Positions 24,543 through 33,752 of a stretch of DNA of 64,000 nucleotides are shown piece after piece. Each line of letters starts with the position of its first letter. Positions within the stretch are counted from its first letter, which is position 1. The position numbers were made by a program, and so were the translations under genes. The notes beneath the pieces were generated by a model. The model did no database searches and had not been told where the DNA came from. It worked only from the letters and a program-made list of their open reading frames with translations. Source of the DNA: Lysobacter enzymogenes (GTDB lineage: Bacteria > Pseudomonadota > Gammaproteobacteria > Xanthomonadales > Xanthomonadaceae); assembly GCF_023617245.1 (NCBI RefSeq), contig NZ_CP067396.1:2232001-2296000 (forward strand), written 5' to 3'.

Positions 24543-27155
24543 CAGCGCCTTGATCCGGTACAGCGCTTCCAGCGCCTGCTTCGGCGTCAGTTCGTCCGGA
24601 TCGACTTCGGCCAGCGCGTCCAGCGCGGCCGAGGACGGCGCGGCGAACAAACCGAACTGCTGCGGCGCATCCAGCGCGGCCTTGGCGAACGACGGCTTCG
24701 GCGTCTCGCGGCCCTGGTTCTCCAGCTCGATCAGGCGCCCGCGCGCCTGCTTGACCACCGACTTGGGCAGGCCGGCCAGCGCCGCCACCTGCAGGCCGAA
24801 GCTGCGGTCGGCCGGGCCGTCCTTGACCGCGTGCATGAACACCAGTTGCTCGTTGCCGCTCTGGTCGCGGTGTTCGACCGCGTCCAGGTGCACGTTGGCG
24901 ATGCCGTTGCCCGGTTCGGCCAGCGCGGTCAGTTCGAAGTAGTGGGTCGCGAACAAGGTGTAGGCGCGATTGTGGTGCGCCAGGTGGCGCGCGCAGGCCT
25001 CGGCCAGGGCCAAGCCGTCGTAGGTCGAGGTGCCGCGGCCGATCTCGTCCATCAGCACCAGCGAGCAGTCGGTGGCGTGGTGGAGGATGTAGCTGGTCTC
25101 GCTCATCTCGACCATGAAGGTCGACTGGCCGCGGGCGAGGTCGTCGCCGGCGCCGATGCGGGTCAGGATGCGGTCGACCGGGCCGAGCGTCGCGCGCGCG
25201 GCCGGGACGAAGCTGCCGATGTGCGCGAGCAGCACGATCAGCGCGTTCTGGCGCATGTAGGTGGACTTACCGCCCATGTTCGGACCGGTGATGACCAGCA
25301 TGCGTCGGCCGTTGCTGTCGTCGAGCACCAGGTCGTTGGGCTCGAACGGCTCGCTGCGCACCGCCTCGACCACCGGGTGGCGGCCGCGCAGGATGCACAG
25401 GCCCGGCGCCTCGGTCAGCTCCGGCTGCGACCAGTCCAGGCTCGCGGCGCGTTCGGCGAAGGCGCACAGCACGTCCAGTTCCGACAGCGCCGCGGCGCAG
25501 CGCTTGAGCGGTTCCAGGCGTTCGTTGAGCGCGTCGAGCAGTTGTTCGTACAGCAGCCGCTCGCGGGCCAGGGCGCGTTCGCGCGCCGACAGCACCTTGT
25601 CCTCGAACTGCTTGAGCTCTTCGGTGATGTAGCGCTCGGCGTTGCTGAGGGTCTGGCGGCGGGTGTAGTGGGTCGGCGCCTTCTCGGCCTGGGCCTTGCT
25701 GACTTCCAGGTAATAGCCGTGGACGCGGTTGTAGCCGACCTTGAGCGTGGCGATGCCGCTGGCGATGCGCTCGCGCGCTTCCAGGTCGACCAGGAACTGG
25801 TCGGCGTTGGTCGACAGCGTGCGCAGCTCGTCGAGTTCGGCGTCGTAGCCGGGCGCGAACACGCCGCCGTCGCGCGCCAGCACCGGTGGCTGCGGCACGA
25901 TCGCCTCGGCCAGCAGGTGCGCGTGCGCATCGTGCTCGCCGAGTTCGTCGGCCAGCGCGGTCAGGCGCGGCGCGTCGAGCGGGCGCAGCAGGCCGCGCAC
26001 GTCCGGCAGCAGGCCCAGGCCGTCGCGCAGCGTCGACAGGTCGCGTGGGCGCGCGCTGCGCAGGGCGATGCGCGAGAGGATGCGTTCGAGGTCGCCGAGC
26101 GCGCGGAAACGTTCGCGCACGTCGTCGCCGGCGCGGCTTTCGATCAGCGTGGCGACCGCCTGGTGGCGGTGGCGCAGCGCGACGCGATCGCGCAGCGGCC
26201 GGTGCAGCCAGCGCCGCAGCAGGCGCCCGCCCATCGGCGTGACCGTGCTGTCGAGCACGCCGAGCAGGGTGGTGCGGCTGTCGCCGTCGATGCGGCTGTC
26301 GAGTTCCAGATGGCGGCGGGTCGCGGCGTTCATGGCGATCGCGCCGTCGCCGGATTCCACCGCGATCGAAGTCAGGTGCGGCAGGCGCTGCTTCTGGGTT
26401 TCCTCGACATAGCCCAGCAATGCGGCCGCGGCGGCGACCGCCAGCGGCTTGTCTTCCAGGCCGAAGCCGGACAGGTCGTGCAGGCCGAAGAAGCGCAGCA
26501 ACTGGCGGCGGCCGCTGTCGACGTCGAACAGCCACGGCGCGCGCCGGCGCACGCCGTTGCGTTCGGACACGAACGCGCCCCAGCCGTCTTCGTCGGGCAT
26601 CAGCGTTTCGGCCGGTTCCAGCCGCGCCAGTTCGGCTTCCAGCGCGTCTTCGCTCGCCACTTCGTTGACCAGGAAACGGCCGGCGGCGAGGTCGGCCCAG
26701 GCCAGGCCCCAACCGCTCTTGCCGCGCGAGACCGCCAGCAGCAAGGTGTCGCGGCGCTCGTTGAGCAGCGCCTCGTCGGTGACCGTGCCCGGGGTGATGA
26801 TGCGCACCACCTTGCGCTCGACGATGCCCTTGGCCAGGGCCGGATCGCCGATCTGCTCGCAGATCGCCACCGATTCGCCCAGAGCCACCAGCCGCGCCAG
26901 ATAACCTTCGGCGGAGTGGTGCGGCACGCCCGCCATCGGAATCGGCTGGCCGGCCGAGGCGCCGCGCTGGGTCAGGGTGATGTCGAGCAGGCGCGCGGCC
27001 TTGCGCGCGTCGTCGTAGAACAGTTCGTAGAAATCGCCCATGCGGAAGAACAGCAGCACGTCGGGGTGCTCGCTCTTGGCGGCGAAGAACTGCTTCATCA
27101 GCGGGGTGTGTTCTTCGGCGCCCTTGCTGGCGCCGGCTTTCTGGGTTTTCTGCAT
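24537..27155 (-). CDS. mutS: DNA mismatch repair protein MutS
   Basis: Mismatch-recognition ATPase, 872 residues. It has the mismatch-binding Phe-x-Glu in MGDFYELFYDDARK near the N-terminus, connector and lever domains, the clamp, and the ATPase with Walker A GPNMGGKSTYMRQ, Walker B LVLMDEIGRGTSTYDG and the dimerisation HxH region (FATHYFELTALAE). The C-terminal helix-turn-helix tetramer segment (PKQALEALYRIKALA) is present. The start MQKTQKAGASKGAEEHTPLM at 27155 fits family length better than longer frames. The 27156-27467 gap between this gene and the divergent RND adaptor is AT-richer near 27156-27185 and 27355-27385 and probably holds both promoters; no clear -35/-10 pairs. Confidence 0.98.
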   Translation of the reverse strand: MQKTQKAGASKGAEEHTPLMKQFFAAKSEHPDVLLFFRMGDFYELFYDDARKAARLLDITLTQRGASAGQPIPMAGVPHHSAEGYLARLVALGESVAICEQIGDPALAKGIVERKVVRIITPGTVTDEALLNERRDTLLLAVSRGKSGWGLAWADLAAGRFLVNEVASEDALEAELARLEPAETLMPDEDGWGAFVSERNGVRRRAPWLFDVDSGRRQLLRFFGLHDLSGFGLEDKPLAVAAAAALLGYVEETQKQRLPHLTSIAVESGDGAIAMNAATRRHLELDSRIDGDSRTTLLGVLDSTVTPMGGRLLRRWLHRPLRDRVALRHRHQAVATLIESRAGDDVRERFRALGDLERILSRIALRSARPRDLSTLRDGLGLLPDVRGLLRPLDAPRLTALADELGEHDAHAHLLAEAIVPQPPVLARDGGVFAPGYDAELDELRTLSTNADQFLVDLEARERIASGIATLKVGYNRVHGYYLEVSKAQAEKAPTHYTRRQTLSNAERYITEELKQFEDKVLSARERALARERLLYEQLLDALNERLEPLKRCAAALSELDVLCAFAERAASLDWSQPELTEAPGLCILRGRHPVVEAVRSEPFEPNDLVLDDSNGRRMLVITGPNMGGKSTYMRQNALIVLLAHIGSFVPAARATLGPVDRILTRIGAGDDLARGQSTFMVEMSETSYILHHATDCSLVLMDEIGRGTSTYDGLALAEACARHLAHHNRAYTLFATHYFELTALAEPGNGIANVHLDAVEHRDQSGNEQLVFMHAVKDGPADRSFGLQVAALAGLPKSVVKQARGRLIELENQGRETPKPSFAKAALDAPQQFGLFAAPSSAALDALAEVDPDELTPKQALEALYRIKALA

Positions 27156-27467
27156 TTGATTCAACGATTTAGATAGTTTCGGTGCAGCGAATTGGCGACC
27201 AGTATGGACAATCGGGGCCGTCCAGACACGTCCGGCCCGCGGCGACGCCGGCATCGCGGCCGCGGCGCCCGGTCCGCGCCGCTGCGCCAGGGCCCGCGCC
27301 GGGCGGAGTGGGGCGCGGCGTATGCGCGATCCTCGCGCTGCGGCAACGTCGCGGACTTTAATAACTTCTAAATCCGCCACACTAGGCTGCCGCGATCGCC
27401 GCGAAACCGGCGGCGCCCGCGCCGCCGGGCTGCGCGCGGCCCACTCCACGCCCCTGACGAAGCCCCG

Positions 27468-28565
27468 ATGCCTTCAACAATCCGTTGGTTCGCCCTGATC
27501 GCTGTGTGTGCGGGTTTGCTGGGCTGCGCGGAGAAACCGGACGCGGCGGCCGCCGATGCCGGCGCCGATGCGTCGGCGCTCGCGGTCTCGCTGAGCCAGG
27601 CGCGGTTGCAGCCGGTGCAGCGCTCGGTCAGCGTGTCGGGCCCGGTGTCGGCCTACGAGGAGATGCTGCTGGGCGTGGAGCTCAGCGGCCAGCGCGTGAC
27701 CGCGCTGCATGTCGATGTCGGCCAGTCGGTGCGCCGCGGGCAAGTGCTGCTGGAACTGGATCGCCGCACCCTGGACAGCGAGCTCGCCCAGGCGCAGGCC
27801 AGCTTGAAACAGGCCCAGGCCTCGCTGACGCTGGCGCAGGTGAACTACGACCGCGGCGCCAAGCTCGCCGCCACCCAGTTGATCAGCGCCAGCAGCCTGG
27901 ACGAATTGCGCGCGACCCGGGTGCAGGCCGAGGCGCAGGTCGCCACCGCCCGCGCCAGCCGCGATGCCGCCGGCTTGCGCCGCGATTTCGCCGAACTGCG
28001 CGCGCCCGCCGACGGCGTGGTGTCCAAGCGCCTGGTGCAGCCGGGCCAGGTGGTCTCGGCCGGCGCCGAGCTGCTGCGGCTGATCCGCGACGGCCGGCTG
28101 GAATGGCGCGCCGAACTGTCCGAGGCGCAGTTGGCCGACGTCGGCGTCGGCGACCCGGTGGAACTGGCGTACGGCGCCCGGTCCGTCGCCGGCCGCATCC
28201 GCGCGGTCAGTCCCGGCGTCGATGCGCAGACCCGGACCGGCACGGTCTACGCCGACCTGCCGCAGCCCGGCCCGCTCAAGCCCGGGGTCTTCGTCGAGGG
28301 CCGCATCGTCACCGGCGACGGCCAGGCGCTGATGGTGCCCGCCGCCGCGGTGGTGCAGCGCGACGGCCACAGCTATGTGTTCACGATGAAGGACGCGCAC
28401 TCGGTGCAGCGCCGCCGGGTCGGCACCGGCCAGGCCGCGCGCGGCCATATCGAGATCGTCGACGGGCTCAAGCCGGGCGAGCGCGTGGTCAGCGGCGGCG
28501 CCGGCTTCCTCGGCGACGGCGACCGCGTGCGGGTGGTGCCCGCCGCCGCGGAGCGCGCGCCGTGA
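27468..28565 (+). CDS. RND efflux periplasmic adaptor (membrane fusion lipoprotein)
   Basis: 365 residues. Lipoprotein signal with lipobox GLLGC (Cys at about residue 20), then an N-terminal barrel half, lipoyl domain (LELSGQ-like start VELSGQRVTALHVDVGQSVR and LRAPADGVVSKRLVQPGQVV), a helical hairpin rich in Gln/Ala (ELAQAQASLKQAQASLTLAQ) and a C-terminal beta-barrel plus membrane-proximal domain (GRIRAVSPGVDAQTRTGTVY). It overlaps the RND pump gene by 4 nt (GTGA), so they are translationally coupled. No outer-membrane factor follows, so the pump must borrow one, possibly the NodT-type protein at 1777-3297 or a TolC elsewhere. Confidence 0.93.
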   Translation: MPSTIRWFALIAVCAGLLGCAEKPDAAAADAGADASALAVSLSQARLQPVQRSVSVSGPVSAYEEMLLGVELSGQRVTALHVDVGQSVRRGQVLLELDRRTLDSELAQAQASLKQAQASLTLAQVNYDRGAKLAATQLISASSLDELRATRVQAEAQVATARASRDAAGLRRDFAELRAPADGVVSKRLVQPGQVVSAGAELLRLIRDGRLEWRAELSEAQLADVGVGDPVELAYGARSVAGRIRAVSPGVDAQTRTGTVYADLPQPGPLKPGVFVEGRIVTGDGQALMVPAAAVVQRDGHSYVFTMKDAHSVQRRRVGTGQAARGHIEIVDGLKPGERVVSGGAGFLGDGDRVRVVPAAAERAP

Positions 28566-31500
28566 ATTTCTCCGCCTGGGCGATCCGCCGGCCGCTGCCG
28601 GCGATGATGGTGTTCTTCGTGCTCTGCGTCGCCGGACTGTGGGGCTTCCACCAGTTGCCGGTGGCGCGCTTTCCCGACATCGCGTTCCCGATGACCACGG
28701 TCACGGTGACCCAGCCGGGCGCCTCGCCGAGCCAGCTGGAGGCCGAGGTCACCCGCAAGATCGAGGACTCGGTGGCCACCGTCACCAACGTCAAGCGGGT
28801 GATGTCGACGGTCAGCGAGGGCGTGAGCACCACCCAGATCGAGTTCCAGCTCGAAGCCGACCTGGCCACCGCGCTGGACGACACCCGCGACGCGGTCACC
28901 CGCATCCGCACCGACCTGCCGCAGGACATCCAGGAACCGGTGATCTCCAAGGTCGAGATCGGCGGCTCGCTGATGACCTACGCGCTGGTGGCGCCGCGGA
29001 TGAGCGCGGACGAGGCCAGCTGGTTCGTCGATCGCGAAGTCTCCCGCGCCATGTACGGCGTGCCCGGCGTGGCCCGGGTCACCCGGGTCGGCGGCGTGGA
29101 TCGGCAGGTGCGGGTGGACATGGACCCCAACGCCTTGCTCGCTTACGGCGTCACCGCCGGCGCCGTGTCGCGGCAGCTGGCGGCGATCCAGGTCGAGCGC
29201 GCCGGCGGCAAGGCCGAGCTGGACGGCGCGCAGCAGACCATCCGCACCCTGGGCACCGTCGCCGATGCCAAGGCGCTGCGCGATTACTCGATCAGCCTGC
29301 CCGACGGGCGAGCGGTGCGGCTGTCCACGCTGGCGCGGGTCAGCGACGCCGCCGCCGACCCCAGCGAAGCGGCGCTGCTGGACGGTCGCGACGTGGTCGC
29401 CTTCTCGATGTCGCGCACGCGCGGCTCCAGCGAGGTCAAGGTCGAAGCCGGCGTGCACGCGGCGCTGGACCGGCTCAAGGCCGGCCACCCCGGCATCGAT
29501 TTCCGCCTGGTCACCACCGCCATAGACGAGACCCACCGCTCCTACGATTCGTCGATGACGATGCTGTGGGAGGGCGCGCTGCTGGCGCTGCTGGTGGTGT
29601 TCGCGTTCCTGCGCAACTGGCGCGCGACCTGGGTGTCGGCGCTGGCGCTGCCGCTGTCGATCATCCCGACCTTCGCGGTGATGTACTGGTTCGGCTTCAC
29701 CTTGAACCTGATCACCCTGCTGGCGCTGTCGGTGGTGGTCGGCATCCTGGTAGACGACGCCATCGTCGAGATCGAGAACATCGTGCGCCACCTGCGCATG
29801 GGCAAGCCGCCGCTGGAGGCCGCGCGCGAGGCCGCGGGCGAGATCGGCAACGCGGTGATCGCGACCTCGCTGACCCTGGCGGCGGTGTTCGTGCCGGTGG
29901 CGTTCATGCCCGGCATCGCCGGCAAGTTCTTCCGCGAGTTCGGCTGGACCGCGGCGACCGCGGTGCTGTTCTCGCTGCTGGTCGCGCGCCTGCTCACCCC
30001 GATGATGGCGGCCTACCTGCTCAAGCCGCACGGCGAGGAGGCCGGCGACACCCGGCTGATGCGCTGGTACCTGGGCTGGGTCGACGCCGCGCTGCGCCAT
30101 CGCGCGCGCACGCTGTGGATCGCCACCGCGCTGTTCGTCGCTTCGCTGGCGCTGGTGCCGCTGATCCCGGCCACCTTCATCCCGCAGTCGGACCTGGGCC
30201 GCAGCAACCTGAGCCTGGAACTGCCGCCGGGCACGCGCCTGGAGGAGACCCGCGCGGTCGCCGAGCGCGCGCGCGCGCTGCTCAAGGACATGCCCGAGCT
30301 CAAGCAGGTCTATACCGCGATCGGCAGCGTGCTGGACCTGGGCGACCCCTCGACCACCGGCGTGCCTGACGTGCGCAAGGCCACCTTGGTGCTGGACTGG
30401 GGCCTGGCCGACGACCGCGAACGCGACCAGCGCGCGCTCGAGCGCGACGCGCGCGCGCGCCTGGCCGACCTGGCCGGGGTGCGGGTGAGCTATGTCAGTT
30501 CCGAGCCCGGCAACCTGCTGCAACTGGTGCTGTCCGGCGACGATCCGCAGCGGCTGCAGGACGCCTCGATCGCGCTGGAGCGCGATCTGCGCGCGATCCC
30601 CGGGCTGGGCAGCGTGACCTCGTCGGCGTCGCTGCTGCGGCCGGAAATCCAGATCGTGCCCAATCCGGCCCGCGCCGCCGACCTGGGCGTGGCGACCGCC
30701 GACATCGCCGAGGCCGCGCGCATCGCCACCGCCGGCGACTACGAACAGCGCCTGGCCAAGCTCAACCTGCCGGACCGGCAGATTCCGATCCGGGTCGGCT
30801 TCGCCGAGGCGACGCTGGCGAATCCGGCGTTGATCGGCCAGCTGCGCGTGCCCGGCCGCAACGGCCCGGTGCCGCTGGCGGCGGTCGCCGAGATCCGCAT
30901 GGGCAGCGGCCCTTCGCAGATTTCGCGCTACCAGCGCCAGCGCAACGTGACCCTGACCGCCGAACTCAACGGCCGCCCGCTGGGCGAGGTCATGGAGACG
31001 GTGCAGGGGCTGCCGAGCGTCAAGCAACTGCCGCCGGGCGTGAGCTTCCTCAACACCGGCGACGCCGAGGTCTTCGTCGAACTGTTCATCGGCTTCCTGC
31101 TGGCGATGGCGGCGGGGCTGGCCTGCATCTACATGGTGCTGCTGTTGTTGTTCAACCACGCGCTGATGCCGCTGACCATCCTGACCGCGGTGCCGCTGTG
31201 CGCCGGCGGCGCGTTCGGCGCGCTGCTGCTGACCCAGAACATGCTGTCGCTGCCGGCCCTGATCGGCCTGCTGATGCTGATCGGCATCGCCACCAAGAAC
31301 TCGATCCTGCTGGTGGACTACGCGGTGATCGCCGAGGACGAGCACGGCATGACCCAGCACGATGCGCTGATCGACGCCTGCCGCAAGCGCGCCCAGCCGA
31401 TCGTCATGACCACGCTGGCGATGGGCGCGGGCATGATGCCGATCGCGCTGGGCTTCTCCGGCGACTCCAGCTTCCGCGCGCCGATGGCGATCGCGGTGAT

Positions 31501-31642
31501 CGGCGGCCTGATCACCTCGACCCTGCTCAGCCTGATCGTGATTCCGGCGGCCTTCACCGTCATCGACGATCTCGGCGAATGGTTGACCCGCAAGTTCCGC
31601 CATCGCTCCTCGCACCCGGCGCCGCCGGCGGCGTCGGGCTGA
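28562..31642 (+). CDS. RND-family inner-membrane multidrug efflux pump (AcrB/MexF-like)
   Basis: 1026-residue proton-driven exporter. Twelve helices and two large periplasmic loops are evident. TM4 carries the proton-relay pair in GILVDDAIVEIEN and TM10 the lysine in IGIATKNSILLVDYAV. The N-terminus is typical (FSAWAIRRPLPAMMVFFVLC, then FPDIAFPMTTVTVTQPGASP). The start is GTG at 28562, overlapping the adaptor stop; the frame is open upstream but only from this point matches the family. The sequence looks closer to the shorter, hydrophobic-substrate or heavy-drug type than to metal-exporting CusA (no Met relay seen). Substrates unknown. Confidence 0.95.
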   Translation: MNFSAWAIRRPLPAMMVFFVLCVAGLWGFHQLPVARFPDIAFPMTTVTVTQPGASPSQLEAEVTRKIEDSVATVTNVKRVMSTVSEGVSTTQIEFQLEADLATALDDTRDAVTRIRTDLPQDIQEPVISKVEIGGSLMTYALVAPRMSADEASWFVDREVSRAMYGVPGVARVTRVGGVDRQVRVDMDPNALLAYGVTAGAVSRQLAAIQVERAGGKAELDGAQQTIRTLGTVADAKALRDYSISLPDGRAVRLSTLARVSDAAADPSEAALLDGRDVVAFSMSRTRGSSEVKVEAGVHAALDRLKAGHPGIDFRLVTTAIDETHRSYDSSMTMLWEGALLALLVVFAFLRNWRATWVSALALPLSIIPTFAVMYWFGFTLNLITLLALSVVVGILVDDAIVEIENIVRHLRMGKPPLEAAREAAGEIGNAVIATSLTLAAVFVPVAFMPGIAGKFFREFGWTAATAVLFSLLVARLLTPMMAAYLLKPHGEEAGDTRLMRWYLGWVDAALRHRARTLWIATALFVASLALVPLIPATFIPQSDLGRSNLSLELPPGTRLEETRAVAERARALLKDMPELKQVYTAIGSVLDLGDPSTTGVPDVRKATLVLDWGLADDRERDQRALERDARARLADLAGVRVSYVSSEPGNLLQLVLSGDDPQRLQDASIALERDLRAIPGLGSVTSSASLLRPEIQIVPNPARAADLGVATADIAEAARIATAGDYEQRLAKLNLPDRQIPIRVGFAEATLANPALIGQLRVPGRNGPVPLAAVAEIRMGSGPSQISRYQRQRNVTLTAELNGRPLGEVMETVQGLPSVKQLPPGVSFLNTGDAEVFVELFIGFLLAMAAGLACIYMVLLLLFNHALMPLTILTAVPLCAGGAFGALLLTQNMLSLPALIGLLMLIGIATKNSILLVDYAVIAEDEHGMTQHDALIDACRKRAQPIVMTTLAMGAGMMPIALGFSGDSSFRAPMAIAVIGGLITSTLLSLIVIPAAFTVIDDLGEWLTRKFRHRSSHPAPPAASG

Positions 31643-31666
31643 GCGCGCCGCGGGCGGGGCGCGGAC

Positions 31667-32086
31667 TCAGCGGTCCGGGTGCGCGAGCGCGGCGGCGAGC
31701 CGGGCCCGCGCTCGCGCGAGTTCGCCGGCTAGGCCTTGATAGCTCGACACGCCGGCGGACATCTGGTCCAGCACCGCCGCGACCGCTTCGGCGGCGGCGA
31801 CCGCTTCGCGGCAGGCGTCGGCATCGGCTGTCCGCGCGCTCGCGCATGCGCAGGGCGGGCGCGGCCAGCGGTCGCGATACGCGGCGGCGACGCGCATGAG
31901 TCGGTCGTAGCCGGGCTTCACCGCGGCGCGGTCGTCGAAGTGCAAGGCGGCGTCGATGGCGTCCGCGCATGCGTCGAGCTCGGCCAGGAAGCGTGCCAAC
32001 AGGAAACGGGCCAAGCATTCGGCCGGTTCCCCGCGCGATCGTTCGCGGTCCGCCGCTGCGCGTGCGGGCGCTTGCTCGTCGGTCAT
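31667..32086 (-). CDS. Small Ala/Arg-rich cytoplasmic protein, unknown
   Basis: 139 residues, mostly helical. It contains a potential helical bundle (FLLARFLAELDACADAIDAA and AVAAAEAVAAVLDQMSAGVS) and three or four cysteines including CACAS. No signal peptide, no recognisable domain. It lies 120 nt downstream of the Ala-rich gene at 32207-32689 on the same strand and may be cotranscribed with it. The frame has coding-like third-position GC, but the Shine-Dalgarno is poor, so the gene is only moderately supported. Confidence 0.55.
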   Translation of the reverse strand: MTDEQAPARAAADRERSRGEPAECLARFLLARFLAELDACADAIDAALHFDDRAAVKPGYDRLMRVAAAYRDRWPRPPCACASARTADADACREAVAAAEAVAAVLDQMSAGVSSYQGLAGELARARARLAAALAHPDR

Positions 32087-32206
32087 CGGGCGGCCTGTCG
32101 CGGTGCGAATGCGGCCGCCAGCTTGGCGCAGCGCGGCGCGCGCGGCAATCGGCGCGCGCCGGCGAAGCCGCGGCGGACGCAGGCGCCGCGCCGCGGCGCG
32201 CCAGGA

Positions 32207-32689
32207 TCAGGCGTTGCGCGGATCGAGCTGGCTGATCGTCGCCAGCGACAGCCCTTGCGTCGGCCCCGGCGGCTGCGCCTGCGACATCGGCACGCCTTCG
32301 CAGCGCGACTCGGCGGCGCGGTCGGCGGCGGCCTGCGCGGCTTCGGCCGAGCGGGCGGCCGCGGCGGCGGCGTTGCCGGCTTCTTCGTGCGCTTCCAGCT
32401 GGGCGTCGGTGGTGATCATGCCGCCGATCGCGTCGTCGACCGCCTGCGCGGCTTCCTCGGCGGCTTTGGCGGCTTGCTGCGCGGCTTCGGCGGCTTCTTT
32501 GGCGGCCTGGGGATCGTTGCAGGCGCGGGCCGCGGCGGCGGCCGCGTCGGCGGCTCTCTGCGCGGCGGCGGTGGCTTCCTGGGTCATCGCGCCGAGCTGC
32601 GCGTCGGCCTGGGCCTGGTTGGCGGCGTTGGCGTTGCTGGCGGCGTCGGAGCCGCCGACGCCGGAGGCGCCGGAAGAGGATTCGGCCAT
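32207..32689 (-). CDS. Leaderless Ala-rich helical protein with a CTAGG-palindrome promoter
   Basis: 160 residues, over 40% Ala. The start is Ser/Gly rich (MAESSSGASGVGGSDAASNA), then a long heptad-like region of Ala, Gln, Glu and Lys (AKEAAEAAQQAAKAAEEAAQ) that suggests a helical rod or coiled coil, and a Pro/Gln-rich tail (VPMSQAQPPGPTQGLS). There is no Sec signal. The start is supported by AGGAG 7 nt upstream. A CTAGGG-N4-CCCTAG palindrome lies 93 nt upstream, the same kind that precedes a small lipoprotein gene and the M15 peptidase gene in this window. The Ser/Gly-rich leaderless start resembles that of the peptidase (SGSSGSSSTQ). Function unknown; secretion by a dedicated system is a possibility, not shown. 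Confidence 0.7.
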   Translation of the reverse strand: MAESSSGASGVGGSDAASNANAANQAQADAQLGAMTQEATAAAQRAADAAAAAARACNDPQAAKEAAEAAQQAAKAAEEAAQAVDDAIGGMITTDAQLEAHEEAGNAAAAAARSAEAAQAAADRAAESRCEGVPMSQAQPPGPTQGLSLATISQLDPRNA

Positions 32690-32781
32690 GGGTACGCTCC
32701 TTGTGGTCCGTTCGGACAGGGGGACGGCGCAGGGGGACGGCGCCGCAGTCCGAAGCTACCCCCGGCCGGCGCGCGGAGGCA

Positions 32782-32797
32782 CTAGGGATGGCCCTAG
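32782..32797 (-). promoter_or_regulatory. CTAGGG-N4-CCCTAG palindrome upstream of the Ala-rich gene
   Basis: Perfect 6-nt inverted repeat with 4-nt spacer, centred about 100 nt before the ATG at 32689. It shares the CTAGG/CCTAG core and relative position with 42988-43003 and 41743-41758, so it is a candidate binding site for a common regulator. Confidence 0.55.
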
Positions 32798-32888
32798 ATC
32801 GTCTTGCCCGACCCGGCGGTTCGCGCGCCTGGCGGTCGCGGCGCGTTCGCGGCGGCGGCCGCGCCGCGCGCGCGACACGCGGCCGGGG

Positions 32889-33650
32889 TCATCGCGCCAG
32901 GCCGTTAAGCGCGGCGAACGGATCGTCGCCCGGATCGCGGTTCCAGCGGTACTCGGCGCCGTTCGCCACTCGCGTCGCGGTATCGCCGCCGAACAGCTTG
33001 GCGATCAGCGCCAACGACATGTCCATTCCCGCCGAGATGCCCGAGGAGGTGAAATATTTTCCGTCCTCGACCCAACGCGCCCGCTCGACCCAATCGACCT
33101 TGGGCCCCTGCGCGGTGGCCCAGGCGAAGGCGCGCTTGTTGGTGGTGGCCCTGGCGCCGTCGAGCACGCCGGTACGGGCCAGGATCGCCGCGCCGGTGCA
33201 GATGCTGGCGACATGCGGCGTCTTCAGCGCCAGCGCCTTGACCGCTTCGATCAGCGCGGCGTTGCCGACTTCGCGGCGGGTGCCCATTCCGCCGGGAACC
33301 AGCAGCACGTCCAGGTCGGGCGCGTCCGCGAACGCGCGATCGACCGCGATCGCCGGTCCCGCGCTGCTCGCGACCAGGCCCGTGTTCTGCGCGAGGATCG
33401 CGATCCGCAGCCGGTCGCGCAGGGCGCCGAACATTTCCAGCGGGCCGAACACGTCGAGCAACTGGAAGCCGTCGAAGACGACCATGCCGACCCGCATCAG
33501 ATCGTCGCCGGCATCGTTCGCGCCGTTTGCGCCGCCGGCTGCCCGCGCGGCGCCCGGCGTCAGCGCAAGCGCCGAGGCGGCCAGGCCCAGGTGGAGCAGG
33601 GCCGCCCGCCGCGAGCGCCCGTTGAGGTCCATGCCGCCCATGTCGTTCAT
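32889..33650 (-). CDS. DJ-1/PfpI-family protein with a Tat-like signal
   Basis: 253 residues. The N-terminus has a twin-arginine motif (NGRSRRAALLHLGL) and a hydrophobic stretch ending in PGAARA, consistent with Tat export to the periplasm. The mature domain is a class I glutamine amidotransferase-like fold of the isonitrile hydratase / AraC-N type: VGMVVFDGFQLLDVFGPLEM at the start and the nucleophile elbow VASICTGAAILA with its Cys. A conserved DVLLVPGGMG strand is present. The enzymatic activity is not known; isonitrile hydratase-like hydrolysis is one option. Start at 33650 (MNDMGGMDLNGRSRR) is chosen for the Tat signal; a later Met in the same segment is also possible. Confidence 0.85.
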   Translation of the reverse strand: MNDMGGMDLNGRSRRAALLHLGLAASALALTPGAARAAGGANGANDAGDDLMRVGMVVFDGFQLLDVFGPLEMFGALRDRLRIAILAQNTGLVASSAGPAIAVDRAFADAPDLDVLLVPGGMGTRREVGNAALIEAVKALALKTPHVASICTGAAILARTGVLDGARATTNKRAFAWATAQGPKVDWVERARWVEDGKYFTSSGISAGMDMSLALIAKLFGGDTATRVANGAEYRWNRDPGDDPFAALNGLAR

Positions 33651-33752
33651 CGCATCGCTCCAGTCCGGCTTGCGACTGTAGAGACGCGGCGGCGCAGGCC
33701 GGATGCGGCAGAACGCCACAGACCGCGCGTGCCCGCGCCGCGGCGGCGCGTC

